Positions 48,601-60,156 are shown, numbered from the stretch's first letter. The stretch: 64,000 bases of DNA from Diploscapter coronatus (GCA_964036155.1 OZ038423.1:27233249-27297248), one strand, 5' to 3'. Translations and numbers: made by a program. The notes: a model not told the origin generated them from the letters alone.

Positions 48601-51600
48601 AGTCTTGAAGACGATCCAAACTACCTTGATGTCGTGCTTCAAGCTGTTGAACGGCAGTTGGAAATCAACATCGTCATTGCCCCACCATTCGGGATGAGAG
48701 ATCAGTGTACTAGCCCTGGCAGCTTTGACGTTTTGGCAGATTTAGTAAGGCAGACTGGTGGAAATATTCTCAATTTGTGCAATAGCTATAATCCGGCGAC
48801 TTATAACAACAACGATTTGATCATCCAGTTCCTGAATGGATATGGCAATACTCATCATCACATCGAGAATATCGCTTATGGATTTTCCGGCACATGTTCT
48901 TCTACAGTGCAGTTCACGATTGAGGACACCAAGAATCTATTGTCAGAGTCGTACATCTTCGTTAATAGTCCAAGCGTGGAGACTTTCAAAGTAACTGTAA
49001 CGAATTTGGATGACGGATCCGCTTTGTCGACTAAAAGCATGACAAATTTGCCTTACATGGCAATTTATAAAATCGAAACAAGCTCAACAGCACCCTATGC
49101 CAAAGGCTTCAGCGCTAACGTCCAAGCAGATAGTGGAAGTGGAAATTGCTCGGTCCGAGTTGGACTTCGAAGTCAGCTCGGCGTCTACGTCGGATTCTCG
49201 CCTGATCCATCCAGAGACAAACTCATTTCGACTATGATCTACGGTACCACCATCAATCCTGTCGTCCACGTCTCCTCAGCCCTGCAGTCATCCGCTCAAG
49301 TCATGGCAATCGCCACCGACGACGCTGGAACAGAGATATACAACTACACTGCAGTGGCGCGAAGTCCTACTTGTCATTACGAGAAGTACTTCATGACGCC
49401 GATGACTTGCTCTAAACCGTATACCAGCGAAACAGTCACCGTCAAAATCGTGACAAACGAGTTGACAGTGCAACGATCCGTCAGGGGCTTCTGCTCTTTC
49501 GACCAGACACGATGTCACAATGGTGGTACCTACAACACTAATACGCAGTCATGTGACTGCACCGATGGCTATAGCGGAGCGGTAATTTTTTTTTTTTTTC
49601 GCGTTTTGGAGTTTCATTTCAACTATAATCATCATTTAGGTCTGCGAGAACCCAGCTTGCTTAAACGGCGGAACCGCGGCGTACTTCCGCTGCTACTGCA
49701 CTGATATGTTCGCAGGACAGAGATGCGAGTATGCGAGATGCCACGACTACAATTGGCTCGAGTCACAGGACGTCAGAGCAACCAACTTCCAGCAAATCAC
49801 ATTCGTGATCGAAATGACGCAAAATATGGTCGAAGCTCTGCAATATCTGAGGCTCTACTTGATTCCACAAGTGCTCGACCAGACTGACGACATTAACAAT
49901 CCCAAGCAATACTCGATCGTCACTTTCGACGAGAACGGAGCTCAAGTCTTGGTTTCGACAACCCACAAAGATATCTTGATGACATACGCGAATAAGTACC
50001 TTAACGTGGCTCCGACGAATAATCCTACGACGACGAGAGTCTACGTAGGTGTCAAAGCTGCCTTGGACATCACGATCCAATACCCTCATCAAGTCAATTT
50101 GTTTACGACTACGGCTCAGCCTCCGGCTTCAGATTTCCGACTCGGCGTCAGACAAGACTTCGGAGCCCAGATCAACACTTACTATATTTCCACAAATGCT
50201 GATCCGATTCCTGATAGTCGCTATGAGCTCCAGCTGATCTCTCGCCAGACTGGTGGGAGGATCTGGCCCATTAAATACAATCGTCTGGACAGCGTATGTT
50301 AACTTCGACTAATGAGAAGCGAGTTTTTGAAAATAATTGTTCAGATTGCCAATGCGACATCTCAATCAGACTTTGAAAACGGGTTGGTTTATGATGACGG
50401 CTGGAAGGACTGCACTACAGCTCAGGTACGTGAGAAATGGAGTCATGTGAAAACGACTTATTTCCAGAATGGCTACTTTACCGTCGAATCTACAGCGAAG
50501 CGGCTCGTTATTTCCGTGACTGGACAGGGCGTTAACAACGCTGCGATGGTCTCTGTCTACAAGCCTGGAGGTTTTTCATTGATTTTCAATTTAACCCGGA
50601 CTTGTAAAATTAGACACCAGTGTCACCACCACAGGAACCAGTCAGATGTACGGCTACGAAACTCTGAGGGTCATTTCTCTGGGTTAGTAGATTTTTTAAA
50701 ATAAATTTTATTAGGAAGAACTCCTTTAGATCTCACTTCGATATCTGGCGTTGGGGGACAATGGAGGGTGAACGTCAAGTCTACGTCTGGAAGTTGCTTC
50801 GTTCAGGTATATTGTTTTATCAGGGTTTTTGTTGCTGTTGAAAAAAGCAAATTTAAGGCCCGAGTCATTTCGGATCTTCACATAATTCCTGGATTCACTA
50901 CCGACATGTTTATGGATTGGGTCTCGCCGAGCCCGTTCTTCGGACTTGGTACTTTGCCAAGCAGTTAGTTCCAAAGCTACTTTTATTTAGGAAAGAACGA
51001 CAGCGCCTACTTGACGATGCGAGTCACTAACTCGACTGGACGCAATTACGGCATCACGATCAATTCTGTCGACATTTTGAAGGTTTACATCTCTTTATTT
51101 CAATTTTCTAGGCTTTTGATTTTTGTAGACCGACCCGTCTCAGCCATGGCAGGATAATTCCACATTTGGAACGTTTAAGTTCAATCCGAGGGATCCGTTT
51201 GAATGCGCAAATCAGTGGGTATCTGAAGTGATCACGGTAAGCATTGGACTTTGATTTGAAGAACAATTTCGAAATTTCCAGCTAAGCAGTTTCAAGTACT
51301 GGAAGTGGGTCGTAAGAGGAAAGGACGCCACTGGATCCGACTTTCAGCGATCGTTCTTCATCGTGAGGGCCGATGTAGCAGGTACTTTTCGTTTTCTCAA
51401 AAATGTTTAATTTACTCTTCGAGAAATTCCAACTCGCTGCGTCAACGGTCAGCCGAATGACTATGGAGAATGCGTCTGTAGCAATCAAACCGCGTACTTT
51501 GGTGCTGACTGCAGCATGAGGTTCTTCAAATTTCTCCAGCTTTCGACGAATTTTTGATTTCAGATGGTGTCAGAACGGGGGAATGTCGTCAATGGGCATC

Positions 51601-52976
51601 TGCGATTGCCCGAATGGCTACTACGGGCCGTGTAAGTCATTTTGATATTCAGTCCACTCTGTCTCAGAAGTTAAACTGGCGATCACAATTTTTCCAAAAT
51701 ATTTCTTCAGCGTTATCATTTCGTAATAATAAAGGATATTCAGTTTGCGAAAACTTTATTGCCTCCGCGACCAGCACGTCTGCCGCACCATCACCAACCA
51801 GTCCAAGTCCAGGAGCATCGACCCAAAGTCCGCCAGCAACTCAGGCAACTCAGGCAACTCAAAACACTCAGAATACTCCACCTGTCGGAACAACCGCATC
51901 GAATCAGCCACCCGCTACGACGCCGACGACTCCTCCAGGCATTTTCTCTATCATAATTATGACATTGCTGGATTTTAGGCGGTTCGACTGTCTCTCCGAA
52001 TTGCGCCCCACAATTTACGACCTATTATCTCTTCCACTTCCTTGATGGTTCCGGTGTTTCAGATGCCACCTTCACTTCGGTACATTTGGCAAATCCTAGA
52101 TTATTTTTAAATTAATTTTTAGACTCAAGAACTAGTTACAATTATGTCGAGCCAGGATAATCTGGATCTTGATAACAGTGGAACTCGACAGAACACACGA
52201 TACATGTTTGGACGTAAGTCGAAAAATCAGAATATTAGAATGAAAACGGAGAATGTTCAACTTTCAGTTATGGGTACTGATTTTATCGGATATCCAAACA
52301 ATATCACAAGCGTTCAACAAATCTCTGGAGCGTTCAGCTCATTAAATAATCGAATTCCATTTCCACCTATTTTCATCAATTATACAGCGTAAGTTTCCGG
52401 GTTGTATAGTCGATTGTAAAAAAACTTGACAGTCGCAATGCCCTTCGCACAAGGGGGCGGTGCGCGACTGTCAAGTTTTTTACAATTGACTATATCATTA
52501 TTATATACCTCTAAGACATATAATTCAGCTCGCTGACCAGTATGGCAAACAACGGTGTCTATAACAAATTCGATCCAACTAAAGAAGCTCCACCTGTTGC
52601 TATACTTTATCCTGGAGTACAGTGAGTATCATAGACTTATTGAAATGACGTGAGGTTCGAATTTAGGAATGTTTATGGTGTTCAGAATATAAAAGACGGA
52701 GTTACAGCTCTGACGAATCTCGTATGACCAACTTTTTCAGTTTGTTTTCCAGATAAATCGCTTTAGGGATTCCGAGTCCTGGCTGTGAATATGAATGCGG
52801 GATTGAACGGCTTAACAGATGATTTAAACAATGCTCTTGGACCGGATAACGTCTACACGTATGCATCGACAGCGTCAGATGCAGTAGCCTTCATTATGAG
52901 GCGGCTATGCATGATGTGAGTTATATTTTTCTTCTGAAATCGGAAATATGCTTTTAGAAAGCCAACACTCAGCTAG
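42641..52976 (+). CDS. Large secreted EGF/vWA-repeat protein (IRG-7-like nematode family)
   Basis: I join 33 exons into about 1926 residues; phases agree across all of them. Residues 1-22 are a signal peptide ending SFVHA. Four modules follow, each a pair of EGF-like units and then a vWA-like fold. First EGF cysteines sit at C142, C613, C1112 and C1603 (CxNGG motifs); vWA cores include SLIFVIS, TFALVVENTLF, ITFVIEMTQN and YLFHFLDGSG. The canonical DxSxS metal site is absent or degenerate in each. Before the last vWA is a Thr/Pro/Gln linker (about 1660-1718) like a mucin stalk. The protein should be extracellular; C. elegans relatives with this architecture include an infection-response gene (family memory). 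Odd points: acceptors ending GAG or AAG at 45346, 45466, 50857 and 51423, and a GC donor at 51939. The last exon pair is uncertain. Confidence 0.85.
44719..44793. mobile_element. TA-flanked MITE D, copy 2
   Basis: TA-AAAAAGACATCGG at the left pairs with CTGGTGTCTTTTCC-TA at the right. The centre (CCTCATATTATTTCTTAGAA) matches the reverse complement of the centre of the element at 34777, so this is the same family in opposite orientation, about 12 bp shorter. It lies in the intron just before the first EGF exon of the vWA gene. Confidence 0.75.
47391..47539. mobile_element. Palindromic MITE B (GTTCATACTT family)
   Basis: It lies in the intron 47296-47649 of the EGF/vWA gene. Arms of about 60 nt pair with about five mismatches and a 2-nt indel. 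Ends read GGCGCGTTCATACTT; the inner arm is GGCTCGGCTCGGGCAAGCAG, ending in ATAGTATGAGAAAG at the core. TTA flanks both sides (47388-47390 and 47540-47542), a 3-bp target duplication of PIF/Harbinger type. Confidence 0.85.
52405..52494. mobile_element. Foldback element in the last part of the EGF/vWA gene
   Basis: Arms of 31-32 nt, starting TATAGTCGATTGTAAAAAAA and running to CTTGACAGTCGC, pair with one mismatch and one extra A. The 27-base centre has its own small CCCTTCGCACAAGGGGG hairpin. It sits inside the intron 52389-52528. Flanking TA could be its target site. No similarity to the other elements was seen. Confidence 0.75.
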
Positions 52977-53057
52977 TCGACGTGTCACAAATTCTAGGGG
53001 AAATTTTCTATATGTACGAGAAGGACGCTCATTTTGATATCATTTCTTTACTTGTGA

Positions 53058-53063
53058 ATAAAC
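53058..53063 (+). terminator. Poly(A) signal of the EGF/vWA gene
   Basis: AATAAA occurs about 80 bases after the proposed stop, and 137 after the alternative TGA at 52919. The next gene converges on the other strand, 144 bases further on. Confidence 0.55.
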
Positions 53064-53206
53064 CTTGAAAATTTATTTATTGATGGAAAAAGTAAAAGTT
53101 TGAGATTTCAGTGCAAAGAGGAGAGAATTTCTGAGATAGGAAATTTGTAGAAGATAAATGGTACAGGGATAGAACAATTGGAAACTTAGAGGGTTCGGTT
53201 GATAAT

Positions 53207-53895
53207 TTAGCACTTCTCCTTCTCGTTGTGGACCTTGATGTCTGAAAATTTATTCGAAATCACATCATCAAAAATGAGAAAGTTAACAAATCTGCCATAA
53301 TGCTAAATACTAGTAGAAACCATCTTTAAATGTAGCATTGGAACAGATGTTCTAAGCTTTCTTAATTTCTTGAGAGCCTACCAAGAGTGACGTAGGTCAT
53401 GTCGTAGGTGCCTCCGATCTTTTCCTTGGGAACGATGTAGTCGCCAATTCTGGTGCACTGGGGCTTGCTCGGGTTACATTGGTGGTGAATGCGGATGAAG
53501 GGCTCAATGCTGCCGACCTGAAAATTAAAAATTTATAACTTTTCTGGGATTTTTTTTAGAAACCTCGTCTTCCTCACCGTAAACCTGGAATTCACCCTCG
53601 CTGTTGGTATGCACCTCGCCGAGCAGGTCATTCGGGTCAACTGAAAATTTGTAATTTATATTTTTTGAAGATGTTCATCTTTTTTTAATTGAATCAGAAG
53701 AAGATCTGATTTAGCTAAATTTTAATAACTTTGAAAAAAGAGTAAAAACTCACGAGTATCCTTATCGTAGAGTTCGACCTTGACGTTGGGCATGCGCTTC
53801 TTATTGCACACGGAGATGCCCTTGACGGTGACGTTCTGCAGTTTGGCGTACGTGCAGACGACGAAGGCGAAAGCCAACAGAATGGCGAGTTTCAT
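53207..53895 (-). CDS. Transthyretin-like secreted protein 1
   Basis: Four exons (53895-53754, 53640-53564, 53517-53382, 53241-53207) give 129 residues. Residues 1-17 (MKLAILLAFAFVVCTYA) are a signal peptide. The nematode transthyretin-like domain follows: VTVKGISVCNKKRMPNVKVE, LYDKDTLDPNDLLGEVHT, GEFQVYGEEDE, PFIRIHHQCN and GTYDMTYVTLDIKV. The four cysteines match the family's paired disulphides. Members are secreted; one (TTR-52) bridges dying cells to engulfing cells, but most have no known role. The ATG follows a TTGTTCAG acceptor by four bases, a likely spliced-leader site. It is a tandem paralogue of the gene at 54938. Confidence 0.93.
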
Positions 53896-53908
53896 CCTGC
53901 TGAACAAT

Positions 53909-54937
53909 TTTTAATTGGGGAAAAACGGAAACTTGGGGACAAAAATATCAAAGTCAAGTCATTGAATGAAGGTGGACAAATTCAAACGATACAGTAATCG
54001 GGAAAAAGTCGATTTGAAATAAAAATAGGAAAAGGAAAAAATAATGGTTCGGTGTTTAGACCAAAATGCCTCGAAATGATTTGATCTGGTCTCCATCGGC
54101 ACATAACAACATTTATATACAGAAGCCCGAAGAAGACATAGCTCAAGAACACAGGAGGACGCAGGGGATTAGAAAACTAAGAAATATACCAACAATATTA
54201 AAGACCAGAGAAAAAGAGCGTTAATAGCGCAGTTGCTCCCGCGAAACGCGATGATGGAACAAAATAAAAACATCGATCAAGAGATTGCGAATGAGGATGG
54301 CAGAGACAATGGCTGGGGAGTGAGGACAGAGAGTTGGGAGCGGGAATAGGTCATCGGGGATCCAAAGTTGCAATAGTTCGAATAAATCAAGTCTCGGAAA
54401 AGTGTTTTAATGATCGGATGAAGCGCAATTAATTTCAAAAGGGATATAACGGCATAATGTGTTTAGTTTAAAAACCGAAATTCTGGTGGTTTCGGGGAAG
54501 CTTGAGCTTGCTTTAAAAGTCCGTGAAGTTAGAATTCATACTCGTGGGTTTTTGGTATGTTTTTTTGGATAATACCCCTGAGCTGATTCATTCGACTTGA
54601 AGCCAATACTCTATCCTTGAAATTTCTTAATTTTCACGTTTTCATAGTAATTGCTATTTTTATCAGTGTAATTTCGCTGATTGCTCAGTATTTTTCGATT
54701 TCGATATAAACAATAAGCAATTGCCGAAAATCGAGTGATTTTGTGTTGGTGAGTCACCTAATCGATGCTCAATAACTCGGAAATGGCGAATTTTGTGTCA
54801 AATCACAGCAAAACTGATGGTGTTTTCCAGGTCTTGGGGCAAAATGTCAGAATTTATTTCAAATTCGAATGTACAGGCACAAAATGAGGCATAAAACTAT
54901 TCCAGATTAATAAAATGATAAGTGGAGGTTAGTTGGT
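53909..54937. other. Spacer between the two transthyretin-like genes
   Basis: About 1 kb upstream of gene 1 and downstream of gene 2 on the minus strand, presumably including the promoter of gene 1. AT-rich, with no defined element found. Confidence 0.4.
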
Positions 54938-55938
54938 CTAATTGCACTCTTCCGTCTCGCCGGTCTGATAGATATCGAGGGTGACGCTGAAATTTATCTT
55001 TTGAAGAAAAAATATATGGGAATTTTTCTAACAAAGTCATGTCGTAAGTCTTGCCAATGTACGATGGATCAATTTTGAACTCAGCGATGCGGGAGCAGCC
55101 CTGAATTTTCATTTTTATTATTTCATTTTCTCTTTGAAAACATTTTTGTTGTTATTTTTCTCGATCGGGGAAATCGATGTTTTGAAAATGTCGCCGTCAG
55201 CGTTTCTATAAACAGTTGGCGGCTCGAATCGAAAAGCGCTTGTCTGATTTATTTTGAATCGACAGGAATTTTATTTATCTATTGCTTTCTGAAACCCTGC
55301 ACTATTTCTCAATCAAAATCTCGAGACATCTAAAAATTTAGCGCTATTTCCCCGATCCGATTCGCGACTCTTCCTTTGTCATTAAGTAGGTGATAAATTA
55401 ACCGGCTTGGCATTGCATCCATGAGTTATCCGAACGTAGGGCTCGATCGTGCCGATCTGAATTACGAAAATAAATCGAAGAAAGAAAAGGGGATAAATTT
55501 TTGGAATTCTAGAAATTTCGAAAAAAAAAATACCTCGTCTTCCTCAGCAAACAGTTGGAACTCGCCTTCTTGATTGGTGTGAATTTCAGCCTGGAATTAA
55601 TTAACAATTTGTTCAATTCAAATATTCTTTTGAACAAAACACAGTGAAAAGTGAACAACTCCCGGAGTCAAGAATAAGTGCAAAAATACAAAAAAAATCT
55701 GTTTAGAAAATCTCAAATAACTTTTAGCTTGTTCTTAAAATCTGTATCAAGCAACAAATTCGCTTGCCAGAAGATCATTAGGATCGATGGTGTCCTTCTC
55801 CATCAGCTCGACGTGCGCGTTGGCCATCGTTCGCTTGTTGCACAAGGCGATGCCCTTGATCGTGATGTTCTGCTTTTCGGCCAAGGAAGAGGCTACTAAT
55901 GACAACGCGAGAACGCAAAACACGATGAATCCGTTCAT
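54938..55938 (-). CDS. Transthyretin-like secreted protein 2
   Basis: Five exons (55938-55768, 55590-55534, 55456-55403, 55100-55033, 54986-54938) give 132 residues. A signal peptide (1-20, ending SLVASSLA) precedes EKQNITIKGIALCNKRTM, HVELMEKDTIDPNDLL, EIHTNQEGEFQLFAEEDE, YVRITHGCN, GKTYDMTFVTLDIYQTGE. It is collinear with gene 1 across the whole domain. Exon 1 must end at a GC donor (TTCTG-GCAAGC) to keep the DPNDLL-EIHTN continuity that gene 1 shows; gene 1 has no intron at that point and instead splits one codon-group earlier. A TTTTCCAG acceptor three bases before the ATG suggests trans-splicing. Function unknown beyond the family's secretion. Confidence 0.92.
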
Positions 55939-55949
55939 GTTCTGGAAAA

Positions 55950-58152
55950 TTACAAGATAGTTGAAATTTCCAAGAATTTTTCGCATTCTATTGCAAAAAT
56001 GACGAGGATATCATAATTTTGCACGAAAAGAAAAATGTAAAAAAGAGCACGCTAAACGCAAGCATGAAATGGCTGATCTCTTCCTTCCTCACACTACCAA
56101 TGATATAGAGCCAAATCGAGAGAACGCACAATGCGTGAAATCGAAAAAAAAATCTTGAAAAATGGCTTTCGACGGATATCATCCGATTATTGCACTTTGT
56201 CACCTGCTTTATATATCTGGGCTTGCAGATTTTACCGCCTCGTCTTTCGTAATCGTCTATAAATTGACAAAGAGATGAGCAGAAAGTTCAAGAAATATCG
56301 AATCTCATAATGTATCTAGAGAAAATTGCAAAATTGATAAGAATAGATGCAAAAAGTTGAGAAATAGTGTACAGATTTGGGTGATTTTAAGAATAAAAAG
56401 GTTGGGAAAATAGTGAGGAGATGAATGAAGTTAGAGAAATGGAAAATTTTGAGGAGTGGGAGGAGTCGCATGTGACACACATGCAATGTAGAATCTCCTG
56501 TCTGTCGAATTCCGACATCCATCAAAAATTGCCGAGCAACAAAAGCGAGAAGTTCGCGTTTCGATTATTGAGCAAAATATTTTTATCCGACGAGAAAAAT
56601 GTTGTGCTCATTCATTTCAGCAATGTTGGATCCTTGATTTTGTAGATTCTTCATTCGAACAGCCACCAGAAGCTAGGGTTTGGTGAGAATTGGGGGAAGT
56701 CTTTGTAGAATCACGAAACATTGAAGCCAGACATAGAGGACGCAAACGGTTTCCCAAGTTGCACCCGAAACGGTCAAAATATCCACGGAAGTGTAACTCA
56801 GATATTGACGAAATCGAAAAATAGTAAAAATTATCAAAACCCAAAAACGAAACTCAACCTCAAAAAGAACACGTTTTCGGAATTGATCATCGACCTAGAT
56901 TAGACCTTTTTCAGCCTTCGCAGTCTGAACACGACTAGCTTCCTATTTTTGGGTCCCGGAACTACCGCTTTTTGAACACTGCCGCGCTTTTGAAGAGGGC
57001 GGAGTTTGCGTTCTCTAGCCAGATACAAAAAGGCTAATTTTTAGATTTTGGTTATCTTTTACCTAATCTTCTCTAGACCAGATTCGTGTTTTGACAAAAA
57101 AGGAATATTCTCCTTGCTTGGACTTCGTCTATTTATTTCAGAAGTAGGTTGCAACTTTCATGGTATATTTTAAATAGGATACATTCTACTTCTCAATCGC
57201 TTCATCATGTCCTCATCCCTTCTTAAACCCACCTCCATCCCTCGTATTTCCTGTGATGACTCACTGATACATGTCAATCATGGCTCTAGGTCATATTATC
57301 GCTCCGAACTTGTTTACTCAAATTTTCAATTCACACTTTTGCTCTTGACATGAAAACTTTCAAATAAATCCATTATATACAAGATATCATAAATTACAAA
57401 ATAAACTCCGGAAAAAGTATAAGTACTCCCGCGACTTTTCGACTCCCTATCCTCTAGACATGAACTAGTCCGGTCGTAAATTTGATCGCATATTTACTGA
57501 TATTTCTTCAAAATTTTAGCTGGATCCGGTTTGAAATCAAATTCCTATTAATTTTTTTCTGAAAAGTGTCCTTAACTGAAAATTGATTAAAAAATGATAG
57601 TGGAAGTTCAGAAAAAATCACAAAAATATATGGACCAGGGTATTCTGGTAAATAGTACTAATCTAGGGAACGAATTCCATTGTACTTCTTTTGAAACCAA
57701 AAAAGTTATCAGAAATAACGCCGTTGAGTTTCTGTCCGACTTCAAACATTCGACGTCTCCTTAACTATGGAAATAGGCCCATTTTTGAAAATTTTTCGAA
57801 AAAGTCGTGGGGATACTTATGCTTCTTTCAAATCGAATATGAAAAAAAAACTCTGAAAGTAAGTATATAGGGATTTGTCGATGCGCTTTTTCATAATAAA
57901 ATATCGGTGATACGCGAAGTTCACGCTACATACTCGAATCCACCTCATATATAGGAAGGTACTTATAATTTTTCCAGGAGTTTGTGTCAAAGCAAAATAA
58001 CTGACCCAATTCAATTTAAAATATGAGAATAAGCAATAATACTTCAATTGTTATTTCGATTAGAAGATAAGTCATCTGCAAGTATCCGACTTTCAGGACT
58101 TTAGGAAAAACTCTATTCCTACAAATGAGATTTTAGAAGAAGCTCAGAATCA
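55950..58152. other. 2.2-kb spacer, mostly without features
   Basis: Between the divergently or tandemly placed transthyretin-like gene 2 and the 3' end of the membrane-protein gene. It holds one long-spaced inverted repeat (57415-57824). Open frames here are short and lack domain signatures. Confidence 0.4.
57415..57824. mobile_element. Inverted-repeat element, about 410 bp
   Basis: The left end (AAGTATAAGTACTCCCGCGA, then CTTTTC) and the right end (GAAAAAGTCGTGGGGATACT, then TATGCTT) are inverted copies with about five mismatches in 28. TA lies close to both outer ends. An inner stretch (57711-57735, GAAATAACGCCGTTGAGTTT) is nearly repeated at 32032 in the vha-3/vha-11 spacer. Likely a non-autonomous transposon. 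Confidence 0.5.
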
Positions 58153-59188
58153 TCATATGGTCTCCAGATTAATGGACCCGCTCAATCCCGGATTCAGGTC
58201 CATTTCGCCGTCTGGCGCCGTCGCCGGCGTGGGCATTCTGTTGTTCAGATTAAACATGTTTACCTGAATCATTCATTTTCTTTATTTCTTTTGGTTCAAC
58301 CTCAAACAAAGTACCTTTGAATCGTTCCTCTGAAGTGAGTCTTGCGATATCGCCATTTCCGAGACCGCATCTGATTTCTTAAAGCCAAAATGTTATTCTA
58401 TTAAATATCAGAAATCGATCTTACACGACTCTTCACGTGAGTCCGATCGGAGTTCCTCGACGTGGGGCGCTTCATGCGTTTTTCGAACTGAAAATGCCAA
58501 GCAAGAAGTAATCGAGAAGAATGAAGCTAATTTGACGGACTGGAATACCTTTGCTCCCACTTTATCCTCCTACTCTAACTCTCCTTTTCTGTCCGTCTAA
58601 TCAAGTCCGCCATTAAGCGACTGTCAAAACTGTACCTGCTCAATAGTCTCGTCCTCATAGGCGTCAGTGGGCTTGTGCTGAGATTCTTCAGTGGGAAGTC
58701 CGTATCCTTCGGGACGTTTCGGACCTGCTTTCAGACTTGACGACACTTTGACCTCGGATTTGGCTGCTGTGTTCGTCTTCTTGCTGAAATGGATGAATCT
58801 TAAGAAATTGTTTCTTGCGATCAAGCCTACTCGTGGTGATACTTGTCCATTTGCATCTGGCGTTCGGATTTTTCTTCTCTAAAACGAATGTTTTGAAAGT
58901 GTATGAAGCATGCTCTCAACGAAGGAAAATGTAGTGCTATGAAGAGGCTCCCTTGAAACCATTCAGACTTATCGACTACACTTCCCTCTTCTATGCCAGA
59001 AGATATCAATGAGTGTGCACTTAGACTAGAAATGTCTCTTCATAGTGGTTACCTTTTCATTCGTAGTGAATAGTAAGTAACCCATACCTATGCTTATCCA
59101 TGTCCCTTCTGCACCGGCACATCCAGAGAAATATGCAACAGAACGACAGAATCACGCATACCGAAGACACGACAGCGACGCAGACGAA
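58153..59188 (-). CDS. Single-pass membrane protein, 3' exons only (unrecognised)
   Basis: Exons 59188-59088, 58878-58831, 58783-58636, 58487-58427, 58370-58315 and 58263-58153 join in frame. The first encodes a transmembrane helix (VCVAVVSSVCVILSFCCIFL) followed by basic residues CRCRRDMDKHR, so the rest is cytosolic. The tail of about 145 residues is charged and Ser/Pro-rich (SSLKAGPKRPEGYGLP, YEDETIEQFEKRMKRP, NNRMPTPATAPDGEMD) and ends NLETI. No folded domain is visible. The donor at 58426 (GTGTAAG) was chosen to keep frame; the stronger-looking site two bases on leads to a stop. The ectodomain and start were not found; the exons at 62.9-64 kb may be its N-terminal part. Confidence 0.6.
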
Positions 59189-59712
59189 CTGCAAGAATTA
59201 CTTTTAAATAAACAAGTCCGGAACTCGATCATTATCAGAAGCAAGAAATTGGTAGCCTCTAAACTAATACCAGGCTCAGGACTTGATCTTATTATCATAG
59301 CAGCGCTTTGTTAGTAGAGTATTCTGATAAGGGCTTAATAGAGTCTAGATCTTTATAACACATTGAAGCTCAAAACCTTCAAATACCAAGGAATCCCAGA
59401 GACAAAACTGCTCACCCCTATTTTCGGTCGTTTTTCTTGCGAATTACGTGCGCTAAATAATAGTGTCACTTATTGCAACAAAAATCGTCAATTAAGCGAC
59501 GCTGTTATTTGGCGTACGGGATTCTTCGAACTTCTTTTCATGTGTAGTTTGGAATTATCTTGAAGTTACCTCTTGACTAAACTCCACGTCCAGTAACATT
59601 ACAATACGTTAAAAATCGATAAACTAGGAATATCTCGAAATATAGTCGAAATTACGGACTGTTCCAAGGCAAGTCCAACAACTCCATGACTCGCGACGAA
59701 AGATATCGGTGC

Positions 59713-59791
59713 TTATCAGTTTTTATCAGCCGGACTTAAGATCCTTATCACATCGCGCCTACTGGCTTATCATCACGACGGGGAAGATAAG
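59713..59791. promoter_or_regulatory. Cluster of five GATA-factor sites
   Basis: TTATCA (TGATAA on the other strand) occurs at 59713, 59723, 59745 and 59767, and AGATAAG at 59785. That is five sites in 79 bp, in the region upstream of the membrane-protein exons. TGATAA is the preferred site of nematode intestinal (ELT-2) and epidermal GATA factors (family knowledge), so an intestinal or epidermal enhancer is inferred. Confidence 0.5.
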
Positions 59792-60156
59792 TCAAATCTA
59801 AAATTCGGTCGTTTTCTAATAAACGAGAGGACATGGAATTGAGAATTTTGGGGATAATCTGGTGGTAAATCACCTTAGAATTGCTACGAAGGCAAATCTT
59901 CGAGACTTAAAGAAAACGTGAAAAATGTGGTGGAATATGACTTAAAGGAGATAGAATAAGAATAAGAAAATATAAAGTATTGTATTCAAATTTTATGCAA
60001 TAATATTCAGCGAATAATGATCCATATGCATACACATAATGCACGAGTTATTCTTTGTTGCATAGAACATAATGTAAAAGTAATAAATATGAACAAAATC
60101 GATAAAGTACCCAAAATAATGCCAAAAAATGAATTCATTAATGCTGACACCTTTAT

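Noticed and set aside
56886..57010. Possible snRNA-like stretch containing TCCTATTTTTGGGTCC
   Set aside because: An Sm-site-like U run alone is not enough; no flanking stems or known snRNA sequence could be recognised.
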